A DNA stretch of 64,000 nucleotides. Origin: Pelomonas dachongensis (lineage in GTDB: Bacteria > Pseudomonadota > Gammaproteobacteria > Burkholderiales > Burkholderiaceae_C). Where the stretch lies: NCBI RefSeq assembly GCF_043555865.1, contig NZ_JBIGHY010000002.1, positions 62,001 to 126,000 on the forward strand. Direction: 5' to 3'. This document shows, in pieces, positions 26,257 to 34,788 of this stretch. The first letter of the stretch is position 1. Each line of letters opens with the position of its first letter. The notes below the pieces were generated by a model, which was not told the DNA's origin, searched no databases, and saw nothing but the letters and a program-made list of their open reading frames with translations. The translations under genes were made by a program, and so were the position numbers.

Positions 26257-26936
26257 CGCGTGGCTCCCGATGCCGACGCCGCGGGCGCGCTCACGACGTG
26301 GAATGCCCACACCGGCAGCGGCGGGCGTGCTGTCAGGCCGGCACCCTGCAGCAGGCTGGCATTGCCATTGCCGTCGTCGGTTCCAGGCGCGCCCAAGCGC
26401 TCCACTCGGAGCGCGGAGAGCTGCTGGCCGGCCAGCAGCGGATGCGCGGCCAGTCGGCTCAGCCAGGGGCGCAGCTGGGCCGTGTCCAGAGTGCCACCCG
26501 CCAGCTCCAGGCGGTTGGGGGCGTAGCGCAGCTCGCTGATCCAGGCGGTGTCGGGAAGCGTGCGCGCCACCAACGCCAGCACGTCGGAGTGGCGCTGGCC
26601 GGCTTGATCGTCGGACGCGCTGCCCAGCATACGCAGCAGCGCCGCTCGCGCGGCGTTGCCGTCCTGCAGCGCCTGTACCTGCTGCTGCAGCGCCGCTGCA
26701 TCCTGCGGGGCCGGCAGGTTGACGCGCGCCACCAGCAATTGCTGGCGCTCGGCCTCGTACTGGCCGAGCAAGGCCTGGTGACGCTGGTGCGCCGATCGGT
26801 CGCGCTGGTGCAGCCACAGCGCCATGGCCCCGCCGACCACCAGCAGCAGCGCGGCGGCCTGCAGCAGCGTGGTCGCCGACAGGTAGCGCCGCGGTGCCAG
26901 CAGGATGGGCGCGAGGAGGTTGATCTGCTGGGACAT
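26253..26936 (-). CDS. PilN-like pilus assembly protein
   Basis: 227 aa. It opens with MSQQINLLAPILL, the INLLP-type signature by which PilN proteins bind PilM, here the MshI protein. A membrane helix (LLQAAALLLVVGGAMALWL), a coiled coil (EAERQQLLVARV) and a PilN-type periplasmic domain (SDVLALVARTLPDTAWISEL) follow. It sits between mshI and mshJ, exactly where PilN is found in PilMNOP. In some species this gene is called mshI2. The start at 26936 is preceded by a 20-base gap from mshI. Confidence 0.85.
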   Translation of the reverse strand: MSQQINLLAPILLAPRRYLSATTLLQAAALLLVVGGAMALWLHQRDRSAHQRHQALLGQYEAERQQLLVARVNLPAPQDAAALQQQVQALQDGNAARAALLRMLGSASDDQAGQRHSDVLALVARTLPDTAWISELRYAPNRLELAGGTLDTAQLRPWLSRLAAHPLLAGQQLSALRVERLGAPGTDDGNGNASLLQGAGLTARPPLPVWAFHVVSAPAASASGATR

Positions 26937-26956
26937 CAGTGGGGTCGCATGTCGAG

Positions 26957-27952
26957 TCAGAGTTGCCGGGTGTCGGTGCGCAGCGCGGCGCCCAGCAGCG
27001 GGATGCACGCGGCCAGCGCGTGGGCCGGGTCGCCCTCGGGCTGCGGCGCGCCCGACATGAAGGCCGCCAGCGGGTCCAGTGCCACGGTGCGCTGGCCCAA
27101 CTCGCGCTGGATCAGTGTCGCCACCTCGGGGCCGTTGCTGGCAGTGATGACGTACAGCCGCGCCAGCGGCAGTTCGGGCCAGCTGCGTTCCCACACGTCG
27201 ATGGAGCGCTGCAGCTCGACCACCAATGGCGACTCCTGCGCGTCGTGCACGTCCAGGCTGCCGCCGGGCTGGTACTCGAAGCCCAGCGGCAGCTCGGCCA
27301 CGGGGCCTTCCGCCTGCTCGCCGCGGGCGCGTGCCAGCAGCTTGGGGTCGCCCTCCAGGCGCCGCGTGTAGAACAGCTCGTCGCCGGACGTGACGACCAG
27401 GATGCAGTGCCGCTCGTCGATGAGCACCGCCGCGGCGGCCCGCGTGTCGAGCGCGTCGGCGCGTGCCTGGCGGCACAGCAGGTTGCGCAGCGCCGTCTCC
27501 CAGACGTCGACGACGCCGATGCGCTCGCTGATGCCGGCCGCACCGTGGGTGAGCGCCTGGATGGCTGTATTGCGCGCGGCGATGACGAACAGCTGCCGTG
27601 CGCTGGAATTGTTGGGGCGGTCCACGTCGCCGCCCACGTGCATGACGTCCAGCGTCAGCTGCGCGACGTCCACGTCCACCATCTCCTTGATCTGCCAGCG
27701 TGCGGCGGGCTTCAGTTCTTCGGGCGCCACGTTGGGCGTGTCGACTTTCAGGATCTGGTACTCGGCCGGGTCCAGCAGCGCGATCGCCTCGCCGGCGGCG
27801 ACGGGTCGGGCCTCGTCCAGCAGGCCCCAGCGCAGCAGCCGGGCCGGGCCATCGTCAGCAGCGCCGTCGATCAGCACGAAAGCGTGCAGGCTGCCGACGC
27901 GGCGCAGCACCAGCCGGTGGACGCTGCGGCGGGGAGACCAGGGCCATCGCAT
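26957..27952 (-). CDS. mshI: MSHA biogenesis protein MshI (PilM-like)
   Basis: 331-aa cytoplasmic, actin-like fold protein. The segments ARWQIKEMVDVDVAQLTLDV, QLFVIAARNTAIQALTHG, IGVVDVWETALRNLL and LVVELQRSIDVWERSW follow the MshI/PilM pattern. It docks the PilN-like partner to the inner-membrane complex. I took the ATG at 27952 (MRWPWSPRR), which overlaps the mshQ stop as TGATG; longer in-frame starts run inside mshQ. Confidence 0.85.
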   Translation of the reverse strand: MRWPWSPRRSVHRLVLRRVGSLHAFVLIDGAADDGPARLLRWGLLDEARPVAAGEAIALLDPAEYQILKVDTPNVAPEELKPAARWQIKEMVDVDVAQLTLDVMHVGGDVDRPNNSSARQLFVIAARNTAIQALTHGAAGISERIGVVDVWETALRNLLCRQARADALDTRAAAAVLIDERHCILVVTSGDELFYTRRLEGDPKLLARARGEQAEGPVAELPLGFEYQPGGSLDVHDAQESPLVVELQRSIDVWERSWPELPLARLYVITASNGPEVATLIQRELGQRTVALDPLAAFMSGAPQPEGDPAHALAACIPLLGAALRTDTRQL

Positions 27953-30900
27953 CAATAGTTCTCCCGTTGGTAGAGCACGCCGTCGGCGCCGCGGTACAGG
28001 CCCCAGGTCGCGCGGGCGGCGGGGTCGCTGATGGCGGCGCTGCCGCACCAGGCGCCGCGCAGCGCGGTCAGGTTGGCGCCGGCGGTGGCCGCCTTGGCGG
28101 GCGTCCAGGCACCGGCGGTCTTGAGGCAGGAGGCATCGGCGGGCGGTGTGGTGGTGTCGAGCGCGATGGCGATGTCGTAAGTGCCGCGGCCGACACCCGG
28201 CGCGGCCAGCGGGAGGCGGCCCACGCCTGCCGTCACCGTGCTGGTCGTGCCGACCATGGCCGCACTCGCTGCCGTCACGCTGCGCAGGTTGCCGAAGGAC
28301 AGGTTGCTGGCGCTGATGGCTGTGCAGGAATCCAAGGTGTTGGTGGTGAAGGCGGTGCCGTTCCAGTATTGCGCCGCGAGCGGCAGGCTCAACGTGCGGT
28401 TGGCCGCACCCATCGCATTCTGTAGCCGCAGCCGGCCGTGCCGCAGAGGGATTGCACCCCCCACCTTCACCCGGTCGTTGCCGTTGGCGGGGCTGTCGGT
28501 GTCGAGGTCGGGCGTCATCATGCCGACGCCGTCCAGGTCCAGTGCCGCGATGCCGAACACCGCATTGGCAAAGGGGCCGTCCGCCGCCGCTGCGCGCAGC
28601 GCGCGGGCCGTCAGCGTGACGTCCGCGATGCCAGCCGTCCAGCTGCCGGTGCTGACGCCGTTCTCCAGCCGCGCGTTGGTGGTCTTGAACATCGTCGTGC
28701 CATCGATGCCGGCCAGCCGCAGGTTCGCCGGCGTGGCGAGGTCGAGCCGGGCGAAGCTGCCTGTGTAGTTGACGGTCGTGATGCCTGCGGCGTTCAGCGC
28801 CGTCAGTCGGAAGCCGAGGCGGAAGAACTCGTCCATGTAGGTGAAGGCGGAGGCCGATGCGCAGCTCAGCGCCGCCCGGTGCACGACGGCGGGGTTGCCG
28901 GCGGTGAGGCCGAAGCCGGACGGGATGAAACGGCCCACGCGGGTGTTCTGGTTGCCGGCGGCGTTGAAGACCAGCGCGTCCAGCGCGATGCCGGCGCCGA
29001 GGTAGTTGCCGACGACGGCGCTCGTGTTCAGCGCAAAGCTGCCGACCTCACTGTAGGTCATCGTGCTGGTGGTGCCCACGCCGCTGCTGAAGCTGTTAAC
29101 TGTGTTGCCGGCCAGCGTGCCGGTGGCGCCCCCGGCCGGCGTGATGGAACCGCTCGCGGTCGTCAGCAGCACCGCCGCGTTGAACCCCGCAGCGATGCCG
29201 CCGGCCGAGATCTGCAACAGCGGCAGGTTGGCGGTGGGCACGCCGTCGTTGTCGGTGCCGTCGGCGGCGCTGTTCCAGCGGTAGGCCGTCACAGTGGCGG
29301 AGAAGGGCGCGCCAGCCTTGCCGAAGATGGGGTCGCCCGAAGCGCTGCCGTTGAGGTTGTCGGTGCCGGACATCTTGAGGCCTGCGACCGCCAGTGCGAA
29401 CGGTCGCACGGTGAGGTCTTGGCTGCTGCCGCTGATGGTGGTGGCCGCTGCGGTCAGCGAATCGTCTTCGAGGTTGAACGCGTACTTGCCGACGTCGGTC
29501 GTCGCGAGGTTGAAGGTGGCGACGCCGGCCGTGAAGTTCAGCCCGGTCAGGTTGTTGGCGGCCGGTCGTGCGGCTGGTACGTTACTGCCGCCGACACTCG
29601 GTGCTGTCCAGCTGCCGCCGCTGTCGATGCGCCAAAGCTTGAGGTTGCGGCTGCCGGTGTAGTCGGTGGCCACGCCGCAGTTGTTGGTGGTGGCGTCCTT
29701 CTTGATCAGCCTCACACGCATGTCGTGCGGGCGTCCAGCCACCGCGACGAAGGTGCCCGTGATCTTGGCGCCCACGTCCTCGTCCCAGACGAACGCGTTG
29801 TCGCTGTAGTTGATGGTGGCGGACGTGCGGCTGGTGCTGCTGACCGCGCTGTCGAGGACGGTGACGCTGACGTTCTGCGCCAGGCCGTGCGCGAGCTGAA
29901 GCTTGACGACGCCGTTGTCGCCTGACGCGAACGTGTAGCTGGCCTGCCCGCTGTTGGCGCCGGCGACGAGCGAGCCGGATGGCGCCGGGCCCGACCCCGG
30001 CGACCAGGTGCCGATGCCGGAGCTGGTGCTGAGGTTCACGGTGCCGGTATAGCTGGTCAGCGTGTTGCCGTTGATGTCGCGGGCCGTGATCGTCAGCGGT
30101 TGCGGCCTGCACGTGGAGGCGCTGCCGGTGCCGCCGATCGTGAAGCTGTTGATGGCCGGCACCGGGCAGCTGCGCGAGCGGGTCAGCTGGGTGGTGATGG
30201 CGCTGCTGTTGAGCACGCCGTTGTAGACCTGCAGCTCGTCGATGTGGCCGTTGAAGTGGAAACTGCTGCTCTGACCCTCGCTGGAGCTGGCCGATTCGCC
30301 ACCGATGGTGGACCCGCCGGTGCCGGCCACCCAGGTGCCGGTGTAGGCCGATGTGGCGCTCGCCAGCAGGGTGCTGCTGTTGTTGTAGATCAGCACCTGC
30401 ACCTGCCGGTTGGCGGTGTCGACGATGGCGGCGACGTAGTACCAGGTGTTGGCCGCGATGATGGGCGCGCTGTCCAGGCAGAAAGTGCCGCTGCTGCAGT
30501 TGGCGGTGGTGGCGCCGGCGCCATTGGTTCCTCCGGTGGTCACGGCGCCGCTGGCGTTCAGGTTGCGGTTGAAGAGTCGCACCGACGCGCTGCCGGCATC
30601 GCCGAGGCTCAGCGCCCAGCCGTTTTGATGGTCGTCATTCGCGAAGACTCGCTGGCCGGACTGCGCCGGTGCCGTGCTGCGTATCCAGCCCAGCACCGTG
30701 AAGCTGTTGCTCAGCGACGGGAAGCCGCTTGGCAGTTGCACGTAGGTGTGCGTTGCCGTCGTGGGTGTGGTGCGGTTGAAGTAGCCATAGCCGCAGCTGC
30801 CGGCGGTGGTGCCGTAGGCTGGCGAGCCGCTGGCGGTGATGGCAACGGGCGTGCCGGACGCAGCGGTGGCCGACTGCGCGTGGCGGCCGTTGCCGCTGGC

Positions 30901-31938
30901 GTCCCGCACCTCGGCGGCCGTGCCGTTCCAGGCGGTGGACTCGTCCATGCGGTAGTCGGCCACCAGCGTGGCGGGCGCGCTGCAGGCCGGCGGCATCGCA
31001 AAGGTGGAGTTGTTGACGACGCAGCTGTTGCTGCAACTCGCGCCGCAGCAGACGCTGTTGATGCTGCTCTGGTAGCCCAACGTGATGCTGGCGCTGCCGG
31101 TGGAGCGCACGCAAGCCTGGGCGACCGCGTTCTGCGCGAAGCCGATGGTCCCGTTGGAGGTCGTCAGCGCTCCCGCCACGTTGGCGGCATAGCCCACCGT
31201 CACGTTGCCGGCGCCGCCGGTCAGCGTGCCGCCGACGCGGGCTTCCTGGTCCAGCGAAATGGTGCCGGTGGTCGCGAGGTTTCCGGTCACGCGAGACTGG
31301 AAGCCCAGGCTGACTGCGCCCGCGCCGGCGTTGACGTCGCCCGAAACGACGGCCGCCTGCACGATGGTGATGTTGCCGGTGCCGGTCACGTTGCCAGTCA
31401 CGCGCGAGTTCTCGCTGATCGTGATGGCGCCGCTGACTGCCGATACGTTGCCGCCGATGGTGCCGTTTTGGCCGGTGGTGATCGTGCCGCTGCCAGTGGT
31501 GGAGAGGTTGCCGGTGACCGAGCTCTGGTAGGCCAGCGACACGTTGCCGCCGTTGACCACCAGGTTGCCGGTGATGGTGACGTTGCCGCCGCCGGTGTCG
31601 TTGACGGCGTTGGCTGTCACGTTGGCCGTGATCTTGGCGTTGTAGCCCAGCGTCAGCGTACCGTTGACGACGAGGTTCAAGTCGCTGGCGCTGCCGGCGA
31701 CGTTGATCTGCGACGTGTTGGTGTTGAAGCTGCCGTTGATGGTGACGGTTGCCGGCTTCGGGCTGTTGACGGTGACCGTGTCGCCGGACCCCAGGCTGCC
31801 GCTTGCGCAGGTGTAGTTGGCGCCGCTGGCGCTGCAGCCGGGCGGCAGGTTGCCAGGCAGCTGGTAGTTGACTGCTGCGGCCAGCGTCGGCACGCCCAGC
31901 GCCAGGCTCGCGATGAAGGCCTGCAGCCAGCGTTTCAT
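27952..31938 (-). CDS. mshQ: MshQ-like giant pilus-locus protein (beta-solenoid + LamG + DUF6701)
   Basis: 1328-aa secreted protein with signal peptide MKRWLQAFIASLALGVPTLA. Residues about 85-295 are repeated rungs of 18-22 residues (SSVTGNLSTTGSGTIT, NSRVTGNVTGTGNITI, QSRVTGNLATTGTISL, EARVGGTLTGGAGNVTV), a bactofilin-like beta-solenoid. A Cys-rich stretch (CCGASCSNSC) follows. A LamG/concanavalin-like domain spans about 322-580 (ADYRMDESTAWNG to HIDELQVYNGVL). The long C-terminal part matches the DUF6701 region of MshQ. It is probably displayed on or near the pilus and may bind glycans (inference from LamG). It is coupled to mshP and mshI by overlapping codons. Confidence 0.85.
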   Translation of the reverse strand: MKRWLQAFIASLALGVPTLAAAVNYQLPGNLPPGCSASGANYTCASGSLGSGDTVTVNSPKPATVTINGSFNTNTSQINVAGSASDLNLVVNGTLTLGYNAKITANVTANAVNDTGGGNVTITGNLVVNGGNVSLAYQSSVTGNLSTTGSGTITTGQNGTIGGNVSAVSGAITISENSRVTGNVTGTGNITIVQAAVVSGDVNAGAGAVSLGFQSRVTGNLATTGTISLDQEARVGGTLTGGAGNVTVGYAANVAGALTTSNGTIGFAQNAVAQACVRSTGSASITLGYQSSINSVCCGASCSNSCVVNNSTFAMPPACSAPATLVADYRMDESTAWNGTAAEVRDASGNGRHAQSATAASGTPVAITASGSPAYGTTAGSCGYGYFNRTTPTTATHTYVQLPSGFPSLSNSFTVLGWIRSTAPAQSGQRVFANDDHQNGWALSLGDAGSASVRLFNRNLNASGAVTTGGTNGAGATTANCSSGTFCLDSAPIIAANTWYYVAAIVDTANRQVQVLIYNNSSTLLASATSAYTGTWVAGTGGSTIGGESASSSEGQSSSFHFNGHIDELQVYNGVLNSSAITTQLTRSRSCPVPAINSFTIGGTGSASTCRPQPLTITARDINGNTLTSYTGTVNLSTSSGIGTWSPGSGPAPSGSLVAGANSGQASYTFASGDNGVVKLQLAHGLAQNVSVTVLDSAVSSTSRTSATINYSDNAFVWDEDVGAKITGTFVAVAGRPHDMRVRLIKKDATTNNCGVATDYTGSRNLKLWRIDSGGSWTAPSVGGSNVPAARPAANNLTGLNFTAGVATFNLATTDVGKYAFNLEDDSLTAAATTISGSSQDLTVRPFALAVAGLKMSGTDNLNGSASGDPIFGKAGAPFSATVTAYRWNSAADGTDNDGVPTANLPLLQISAGGIAAGFNAAVLLTTASGSITPAGGATGTLAGNTVNSFSSGVGTTSTMTYSEVGSFALNTSAVVGNYLGAGIALDALVFNAAGNQNTRVGRFIPSGFGLTAGNPAVVHRAALSCASASAFTYMDEFFRLGFRLTALNAAGITTVNYTGSFARLDLATPANLRLAGIDGTTMFKTTNARLENGVSTGSWTAGIADVTLTARALRAAAADGPFANAVFGIAALDLDGVGMMTPDLDTDSPANGNDRVKVGGAIPLRHGRLRLQNAMGAANRTLSLPLAAQYWNGTAFTTNTLDSCTAISASNLSFGNLRSVTAASAAMVGTTSTVTAGVGRLPLAAPGVGRGTYDIAIALDTTTPPADASCLKTAGAWTPAKAATAGANLTALRGAWCGSAAISDPAARATWGLYRGADGVLYQRENY

Positions 31939-32369
31939 GGCGTGGCGGTGCCGAGGCTGCGGCTCAGCTGTCGTTCCGCGTAGGCAGGCTCGGTCGTCGC
32001 GCCGTTGGGGCAGGCGCCGCCACTGGCGATGTTGCACGCCGTGGCGACCAGCGTGTAGAAGGCCAGCGCCTGCTCGCCATCAGTCGCGGTGGCACGGGCA
32101 CAGGTAACCGTCACGGTGAAATCGGCAAGCTGGTCGGGCAGAGCGAAGCTGCGCGTGCCGAAGCAGGCCGGCTGGCCGCCGGCACGCAGGATCTGATGGC
32201 TGCCCCACTCCAGCCCGGCGAACGCCGCTTGATAGGCCTTCGCAGCTGCCAACTCGCCGGCGGAGCCAAGCTGCTGGCGCTGGGTCAGCGACGCCAGCGC
32301 CACGCCCAGCGCGGCCAGCACCACCAGGATGAACAGCATGGACATCATCGTGAAGCCGCGTGCGTGCAT
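31935..32369 (-). CDS. mshP: MSHA biogenesis protein MshP
   Basis: 144-aa minor pilin-like protein. The short leader ends in Gly (MHARG) before FTMMSMLFILVVLAALGVAL, the class-III-like pilin helix of MshP, with Met in place of the usual Leu-Ile-Glu. The globular part has Cys pairs (PACFGTRSF, TVTCARAT, TACNIASGGAC). PilX-like proteins of this kind start pilus assembly. It ends in an ATGA overlap with mshQ and begins 2 bases after mshO. Confidence 0.85.
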   Translation of the reverse strand: MHARGFTMMSMLFILVVLAALGVALASLTQRQQLGSAGELAAAKAYQAAFAGLEWGSHQILRAGGQPACFGTRSFALPDQLADFTVTVTCARATATDGEQALAFYTLVATACNIASGGACPNGATTEPAYAERQLSRSLGTATP

Positions 32370-32371
32370 GG

Positions 32372-33199
32372 TCAGGGCAGGTTGTCGACGTGCACCGTGT
32401 GGTACAGCGACACCGTCTCGTTGTTGACACCCAACTGCAGCCGCAGTGTGACGAGCGCATAGCGCGACGCGATAGCGAGCGTGTCGTAGCTGAACGTGCA
32501 GGCTTTCACGTGGCGTGCCAGCACGGCCGCGCTGCCGCCGCTGGGCATGGACTGCTGCGCACTGTTGAAGCCGTAGCCGCTGTGGCGAATCAGCGTCTCC
32601 GCTCCCAGGTCGCAGCGGTAGGTGACGGGTTGCTCGATGGCATAGACGCGAAAGGGTGGCGCCAGCAGCGCGTTAGCCGGTGCCGTGCCCGCGAAGGCGA
32701 CGCTGGTGGCGTTGCCGGCCGCGTTGGTTGCCACGCGCACATTGGCCTGCGTGTAAGCGTCGGCGTCGGGCGCCAGGCCACCCAGGTTGTACCAGGCCAG
32801 GCGCTGGTTGCCGCTGCTCAGGCGCAGCGGCGGGCCGACGATGTCGAAGTTGTTGTCTGCCGTGCCGAAAGCCAGCGCGTTGCCGCTCTCCACGGCGTAG
32901 CGCGCCGCGCCGCTGACTGGGATCAGCTCGAGGCTGCTGCCACTGATGCGTGCGCTATTGGGCAGCGCGGCTGCCAGGTCACGGGCAATGCGCCGCAGCG
33001 CGGTGTCGGCCTCGTCGGTCAACTGCGCCCGCGCGCTGCTGGCGAAATAGGCGGTGGTCGCGGGCACGATAAAGATGGCCACCATCGCGACGACCACGCC
33101 GGTGATGGCGATCACCATGACCGCTTCGATCAGCGTGAAGCCTCGGGCACCGCCGTGGCGGCGCGCCGGGCCGGTGTCAGAGCGGCGAGTTGGGCGCAT
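32372..33199 (-). CDS. mshO: MSHA biogenesis protein MshO, minor pilin
   Basis: 275-aa prepilin. The leader GGARG is cut before FTLIEAVMVIAITGVVVAM (Glu5 present). The globular domain ends with ALVTLRLQLGVNNETVSLYHTVHVDNLP (in parts), matching the MshO/PilW type. It begins within the 3' end of mshD (23-base overlap). Role: minor pilin in the initiating tip complex. Confidence 0.9.
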   Translation of the reverse strand: MRPTRRSDTGPARRHGGARGFTLIEAVMVIAITGVVVAMVAIFIVPATTAYFASSARAQLTDEADTALRRIARDLAAALPNSARISGSSLELIPVSGAARYAVESGNALAFGTADNNFDIVGPPLRLSSGNQRLAWYNLGGLAPDADAYTQANVRVATNAAGNATSVAFAGTAPANALLAPPFRVYAIEQPVTYRCDLGAETLIRHSGYGFNSAQQSMPSGGSAAVLARHVKACTFSYDTLAIASRYALVTLRLQLGVNNETVSLYHTVHVDNLP

Positions 33200-33746
33200 G
33201 GCGGGTTCGCCAGCCTTGCAGCACCAGGCTGCTGCTGTCGGGACCGGAGACGGTGATGGTGATCTTCAGCGCGTCGCCGCTGCCTGCGGCGACTGCATCC
33301 AGCGTATCTGCTGCGACGGCCACGCTGGCCGTGTAGCCGGACAGGCCGGTAACGGCGGTGTTGGACAGGTCGCGGATGCCGGCCATGCTGAAGCCGGCGT
33401 AGTCGTTGACGTTGTCGAAGTAGTTCGTGGGGCCGTAACGGGTTTGTCCGGCTTCAGGACCGCTGGCCTCCGCCAGGCTTGCACAGCCGCTCGCGGAGGT
33501 TGCCGTCTCGACGTTGGCGTCACCCGTGGGGTCGCACCACGTGAACGGCATCAGCTGCACCTCGCGCAGCAGCGACTCGGCGATGGCCAGCTGCTGGCGG
33601 CGGATCATCGGGTCGGCACTGGCCAGCGTGGACGTCGTGAACACGCGCAGCATGGCCGCCAGCGCAATGCCGACGACGACGATGAACAGCAGCAGTTCGA
33701 TCAGCGTGAGGCCGTGGGCCCGGCGGGGGAGACGCATGCGCTTCAT
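33177..33746 (-). CDS. mshD: MSHA biogenesis protein MshD, minor pilin
   Basis: 189-aa prepilin: leader RRAHG before LTLIELLLFIVVVGIALAAML (note Leu instead of Phe at position 1 of the mature protein; Glu5 present). It continues RQQLAIAESLLREVQLMPFT and later TRYGPTNYFDNVNDYAGF, both typical of MshD. Two adjacent ATGs (33746 and 33737) are possible starts. A 29-base gap separates it from mshC. Confidence 0.9.
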   Translation of the reverse strand: MKRMRLPRRAHGLTLIELLLFIVVVGIALAAMLRVFTTSTLASADPMIRRQQLAIAESLLREVQLMPFTWCDPTGDANVETATSASGCASLAEASGPEAGQTRYGPTNYFDNVNDYAGFSMAGIRDLSNTAVTGLSGYTASVAVAADTLDAVAAGSGDALKITITVSGPDSSSLVLQGWRTRHAPNSPL

Positions 33747-33775
33747 GCTAGTGCAGGGTCGGGTGCTGCCAAGGG

Positions 33776-34234
33776 TCAAGGAAGCGGGTAGATCAGGCCT
33801 GTGTCCGCCTCGACACGGTAAGCCTGGGCGTAGCTGCCCTTGGCCACCGTGACGGTCAGGCTGGCCGACGTGCTCGTGGCCACGGCGCCCGCGTTGCCGC
33901 TGTTGAACGTGACGGTGCGGCTGCCGCCCTCGGCGATGCAGGGCGACTCGTTGGCGGGGCAGGGCAGCGAGTCGAGGCTGGCGCCGCCGTTGCCGAGGTA
34001 GGCCCAGCTGACGCCTGTGGCGGTGATGGTGGCCTCGATGGGCCGTCGCTGCTGCAGCGCCAGCCGCAGCATGGCCTGGTGGCGTGCCATCAGGTCGTCG
34101 CCAAATGAACGCAGCCGCCACAGCGTCGTGTCCACCATCTTTGGAAGGGCGAACACCGCCAGGGCGGCTGTGATCACGATGACGAGGATCAGCTCGATCA
34201 ACGTGAAGCCACGCGAGTTGCGTGGCGCTGGCAT
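33776..34234 (-). CDS. mshC: MSHA pilin protein MshC
   Basis: 152-aa GspH/MshC-type minor pilin. The leader MPAPRNSRG is followed by FTLIELILVIVITAALAVFA. The globular part has LRSFGDDLMARHQAMLRLAL and two Cys (LPCPANESPC). The ATG at 34234 overlaps the mshA stop as TGATG. Upstream in-frame starts fall inside mshA and are not credible. Confidence 0.9.
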   Translation of the reverse strand: MPAPRNSRGFTLIELILVIVITAALAVFALPKMVDTTLWRLRSFGDDLMARHQAMLRLALQQRRPIEATITATGVSWAYLGNGGASLDSLPCPANESPCIAEGGSRTVTFNSGNAGAVATSTSASLTVTVAKGSYAQAYRVEADTGLIYPLP

Positions 34235-34623
34235 CAATTGATTGCAGTCGCGGTGAATGCCGCAGTCAGACCGTTGCCGGTGACGGCGCAGTCGGTCTTG
34301 GTGGTATCCGCGCCGCCGGTGATGGCAGCGTTGGTGATGGCGTAGGCGGGGGTTGCGCCGGCCGGGAGCCCGCCCTGCAGAGCGTTGGCCACGTCGGTGC
34401 AATTGGCAATCGCCACGCCCTTGTTGGGATTGGCCTTGCGGCTGGCATAGTTGATGGCGGACGCGGAGCTGAGCGCGCCTGCAATGCCGTTCAAGGCGGC
34501 CTGCTTCGCGTCGGCATCCACGTTGACGAACTTGGGTAGCGCGACCGCGGCCAGCACACCGAGGATGACGATGACCATCACCAGCTCGATCAGGGTGAAG
34601 CCGGTTTGACGGGACTTGTTCAT
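34234..34623 (-). CDS. mshA: MSHA-type major pilin MshA
   Basis: 129-aa type IV prepilin, taken as the main pilus subunit. The leader MNKSRQTG is cut before FTLIELVMVIVILGVLAAVALPKF (read in parts), which is the canonical class with Glu5. The mature part has ADAKQAALNGIAGALSSASA and one Cys pair (NCTDVA and DCAVTG). A strong AGGAAGGA ribosome site lies before the ATG. The 165-base gap from mshG is the largest in the operon, which suggests its own promoter and high expression. An in-frame extension upstream to 34737 is not needed. Confidence 0.9.
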   Translation of the reverse strand: MNKSRQTGFTLIELVMVIVILGVLAAVALPKFVNVDADAKQAALNGIAGALSSASAINYASRKANPNKGVAIANCTDVANALQGGLPAGATPAYAITNAAITGGADTTKTDCAVTGNGLTAAFTATAIN

Positions 34624-34788
34624 GGGGTCCTTCCTGCGCACTGCGCTATGTGGAATGGCAGCACTATCAGGGAGACCGGGACCCTTGAAAAGTGAATAGC
34701 GCACGCGTCTGGAACAGCGACATGCTGCCGACAGCAAAGCGTTGCTAGTTCACAAAGTGCCAGGTCTTGGCGCCTGCGGTCAGCGCGT
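34624..34788 (-). promoter_or_regulatory. Intergenic leader before pilin gene mshA
   Basis: 165 bases between the mshG stop and the mshA ATG. It is the only real gap inside the msh operon. I see a good ribosome site next to mshA, but no convincing -35/-10 pair and no -24/-12 pair. There is a short repeat, GGGACCC, near 34680. A separate promoter or an mRNA processing site for the pilin is likely from the layout, not from a seen motif. Confidence 0.35.

Noticed and set aside
31054..31686. Possible tandem DNA repeat or CRISPR-like array
   Set aside because: The repeat is at protein level inside mshQ; unit length varies and the DNA copies are not identical, so it is a beta-solenoid, not an array.
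30100..31983. 627-codon plus-strand frame opposite mshQ
   Set aside because: Its Ala/Gly/Val/Arg-rich translation is the complement of the repeated mshQ sequence; no ribosome site or family.
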